A stretch of 5,866 nt of DNA from CAMPJU01 sp046566095 (GTDB taxonomy: Bacteria > Pseudomonadota > Gammaproteobacteria > Xanthomonadales > Xanthomonadaceae). The DNA lies in assembly GCA_046566095.1 (NCBI GenBank), contig JBKHXI010000025.1, positions 1 through 5,866 of the forward strand. The letters are read 5' to 3'. Shown here piece by piece: positions 3,747 through 5,866 of the stretch. Numbering within the stretch: the first letter of the stretch is position 1; every line of letters starts with the position of its first letter. The position numbers and the translations under genes are program-made. Below the pieces are notes generated by a model, which saw only the letters and a program-made list of their open reading frames with translations, had not been told where the DNA came from and searched no databases.

Positions 3747-5866
3747 GGGCCTACCTTTGGGGGCTTCGCCGGATTCTGACGGATCCGCGCCGGATGCGCA
3801 GGTCGACCGCGATTCGGCGGGGGACGCGCCGCTGGGCCTGCCGGCCTGGTCGTGGAGCCTGCTTGCCCTGGCCCTGGGCATCTCCGGCACGTTGTGGGCG
3901 GCCCACCTGCAGCAGGAGCGGATGCGGGTCGAACGTCGGGCACAGCTCGAGCATGTGGCCGAAAGCGGCTTCGCCGCGCTGCACAACCAGCTGCAGGCAG
4001 CGGAGATGATGGCGCGCGCGGTGCAGAGCGTGTTCCTCGCGTCCGAGGACGTGACCGCGGAGGAGTTCGCCAACGTCTACGCCAACCTGCGCCCGCGCGA
4101 GCGCTTCCCCAGCCTGCAGGCGCTGGCGTTTGCGCGCCGCGAACCGGGCGCCGGAGGCGACCGCTACGTCACCGAACTGGTGGCGCCGGAGGCGGGCAAC
4201 CAGGCCATCCTCGGCCTGGTGGTCAACGACCAGCCGGCCAACCTGGACGCGGTGCTGCGCTCGCGCGACGCCGACCGGGTGGCGCTTTCGGCGCCGTTCC
4301 GGCTGGCGCAGGTCACCGACCCGGCCGCGCCCGCGGACGGGATTACCCTGCGCCTGCCGATCTACGGGCCGGGTCCGCCACCGGTGTCGGTACCCGAGCG
4401 CCGGCGACGCATCGTCGGCTCGCTGGCCATCTCCTTCCGCGCCAGCGACCTGATCGGCCACAGCCTGCCCATGGATGCGCGGGAACTGCTCCATGTCGAG
4501 GTCTACGACGCGGCCGAAGGCGGCTCGCTGCCGCTGTTCGACAGCCACGAGGGCGAACATCTCGACGCGGATCCGGCCCACCGCTTCGATCGCGAACTCC
4601 ATTTCGGCGGCCGGGTCTGGCGGGTCGGCATGCATCCGGTCGGGGTCGCGGCCGAGGCCGGGATCCCCTGGTCTATGGTGCTGCCGGGGCTGCTGGCCAG
4701 CGCGCTGCTGGCGCTGCTGGTGTGGTCGGCGGCGACCACCCGGCGCCGCGCTCTGGAGCTGGGCATGCGCATGAGCCGCCGCTTCCGCGAGAGCGAGGAA
4801 CGCTTCCGCGCCCTCAACGAACTGCTGCCGGCGCTGGTGCTGCTGGCCGACGAGCACGGCCGGATCACATACGCCAACCAGGCCGCCCGCAACCGCCTGG
4901 GCGAGGACGTGGCCGAAGTCGACCTGGCGGCGCTGTTCGAGGACCCGGACGTGCGCGTCCGCATGCGCGAGCCCGAGCAGGCGGCCTGCAGCAACGCCGA
5001 GGCGATGCTGCGCAGCACCAACGGCGACCGCTTCTGGGCCAGCCTGTCGATCGCGCCGGTGGTGGTGAGCGCGCGCCGGAAGCTGCTGATGGTGGCCTCG
5101 GACGTATCCGAGCAGCGGCAGCTGACCGAGCTGCTCAGCTACCAGGCCAGCCACGACGCGCTGACCGAGCTGTACAACCGCCGCGAGTTCGAGCGCCGCG
5201 TCGAGCGGGTGCTCGCGCACACCGGCCCCGGCAGCTCGCCCGGCGCGCTGCTGTACATCGACCTGGACCAGTTCAAGCTGATCAACGACACATCCGGGCA
5301 CATCGCCGGCGACCAGCTGCTGACCCAGCTGGCCGCGCACATGCGCGAGCAGCTGCGCGGCGGCGATGTGCTGACGCGCCTGGGCGGCGACGAGTTCGGG
5401 GTGCTGGCGGCCAACGTCGGCGACCTGGCCGGCGCGCGGCGCATCGCCGAGCGCCTGCGCGAGCAGATCGACGGCTACGTGTTCAGCTGGGAACAGCGCA
5501 GCTACCCGGTCAGCGCCAGCATCGGCGGGGTGATGATCGACCAGCCCGACATCAGCATGAAGGAGCTGTTCGCGCAGGCCGACACCGCCTGCTACATGGC
5601 CAAGGAGGGCGGCCGCAACCGGGTGCACTTCTACTCCGAGCAGGACGACGAGACCGCGCAACGGCGCAGCGAGATGGAATGGGTCAACCGCCTGCGCTGG
5701 GCGCTGGAGGAGGACCGGCTGCTGCTGGACTACCAGGAGCTGCGGGCGCTGCCCGCCCACGCGGGCCAGCCGCCGCAGATCGAGGTGCTGCTGCGTCTGC
5801 GCGACGAGGACGGCAGGATCGTGCTGCCCGGCGCCTTCCTGCCCGCGGCCGAACGCTACGGGCTGA
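3745..5866 (+). CDS. Membrane CHASE-PAS-GGDEF-EAL cyclic-di-GMP signalling protein, 3' end cut by the window
   Basis: 707 codons are visible with no stop before the window ends. In order: a Pro/Asp-rich cytosolic tail (1-33); TM1 (about 34-53); a periplasmic CHASE-type sensor (about 54-307; ligand unknown); TM2 (about 309-330); a basic linker; a PAS domain (about 353-456, LVLLADEHGRITYANQAA); a GGDEF domain (about 459-632); and the start of an EAL domain (about 644 on). The cyclase site looks complete: metal and substrate residues in YIDLDQFKLIND (504-515), LGGDEFG (546-552), and the inhibitory site RGGD (538-541) exactly five residues before GGDEF. The usual DxLTGLxNR opening reads DALTELYNR (471-479), with Glu for Gly. 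The EAL signature reads EVLLRL (680-685), keeping the metal-binding Glu; the rest of the phosphodiesterase site lies outside the window, so both making and breaking c-di-GMP are possible. The ATG at 3745 is chosen because it precedes TM1 and has GAGGG 5 bases upstream. The gene is divergent from pepQ. Confidence 0.93.
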   Translation, partial: MGLPLGASPDSDGSAPDAQVDRDSAGDAPLGLPAWSWSLLALALGISGTLWAAHLQQERMRVERRAQLEHVAESGFAALHNQLQAAEMMARAVQSVFLASEDVTAEEFANVYANLRPRERFPSLQALAFARREPGAGGDRYVTELVAPEAGNQAILGLVVNDQPANLDAVLRSRDADRVALSAPFRLAQVTDPAAPADGITLRLPIYGPGPPPVSVPERRRRIVGSLAISFRASDLIGHSLPMDARELLHVEVYDAAEGGSLPLFDSHEGEHLDADPAHRFDRELHFGGRVWRVGMHPVGVAAEAGIPWSMVLPGLLASALLALLVWSAATTRRRALELGMRMSRRFRESEERFRALNELLPALVLLADEHGRITYANQAARNRLGEDVAEVDLAALFEDPDVRVRMREPEQAACSNAEAMLRSTNGDRFWASLSIAPVVVSARRKLLMVASDVSEQRQLTELLSYQASHDALTELYNRREFERRVERVLAHTGPGSSPGALLYIDLDQFKLINDTSGHIAGDQLLTQLAAHMREQLRGGDVLTRLGGDEFGVLAANVGDLAGARRIAERLREQIDGYVFSWEQRSYPVSASIGGVMIDQPDISMKELFAQADTACYMAKEGGRNRVHFYSEQDDETAQRRSEMEWVNRLRWALEEDRLLLDYQELRALPAHAGQPPQIEVLLRLRDEDGRIVLPGAFLPAAERYGL
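3750..3758 (-). promoter_or_regulatory. Shine-Dalgarno of pepQ
   Basis: On the minus strand this reads AAAGGTAGG, with the AAAGG part 7 bases and the AGG part 3 bases before the pepQ ATG. It lies inside codons 2-5 of the divergent gene. A weak -10-like CAGAAT on the minus strand (plus 3773-3778), 26 bases upstream of the pepQ ATG, matches the consensus at four of six positions and is too poor to annotate as a promoter. Confidence 0.55.

Noticed and set aside
3922..3924. Later Met start (residue 60) for the CHASE-GGDEF gene
   Set aside because: It would remove TM1 and leave the periplasmic sensor without its first membrane anchor; the earlier ATG at 3745 has a good Shine-Dalgarno sequence.
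3747..4073. N-terminal extension of pepQ by 109 residues
   Set aside because: PepQ homology begins exactly at the ATG at 3746, with a Shine-Dalgarno sequence; the extension is low-complexity antisense of the CHASE gene.
3751..5760. Minus-strand reading frame of 669 codons opposite the CHASE-GGDEF gene
   Set aside because: It is rich in His, Gln, Arg, Val and Leu, as the reverse complement of GC-rich coding sequence is, and shows no domain. The plus strand has clear PAS and GGDEF motifs.

Overview
This is a very GC-rich (about 70 %), densely coding chromosomal stretch with strong G/C preference at third codon positions. The pairing of a UPF0149 (YgfB-type) gene with pepP, a gamma-proteobacterial type PepQ, a YgdQ-like TerC protein and a CHASE-PAS-GGDEF-EAL sensor all point to a high-GC gammaproteobacterium. 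Xanthomonadaceae or a relative such as Lysobacter or Luteimonas is my best guess, inferred from composition and gene content and not proven.

Layout: (1) 1-203, plus: 3' end of a UPF0149/YgfB gene. (2) 203-1540, plus: pepP, Xaa-Pro aminopeptidase, with its ATG overlapping the upstream TGA by one base. (3) 1615-2376, plus: a TerC-family membrane protein, after a 74-base gap holding two small GC hairpins. (4) 2406-3746, minus: pepQ, Xaa-Pro dipeptidase, convergent with the terC-like gene across 29 bases; a perfect 12-bp inverted repeat covers the junction. (5) 3745-5866, plus, running off the end: a membrane CHASE-PAS-GGDEF-EAL cyclic-di-GMP protein, divergent from pepQ. The two start codons share the palindrome CATG.

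How the genes fit together: PepP and PepQ are M24 metallopeptidases acting in sequence on proline-containing peptides. PepP removes a residue in front of proline from longer peptides, and PepQ splits the final Xaa-Pro dipeptides. Both normally use a dinuclear Mn(II) site, and all five metal ligands are visible in each. The membrane protein between them belongs to a family linked to Mn(II) export and metalation, so a manganese theme is possible but unproven. The c-di-GMP gene is a signalling gene that probably shares only its upstream region with pepQ.

No RNA genes, mobile elements, CRISPR arrays or sizeable non-coding regions are visible. All five genes belong to known families. The unusual points are the overlapping head-to-head starts, the rare TTA codon in pepQ that forms a -10-like box for the opposite gene, and the TerC gene lying between two M24 peptidases. 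I found no clearly new system.
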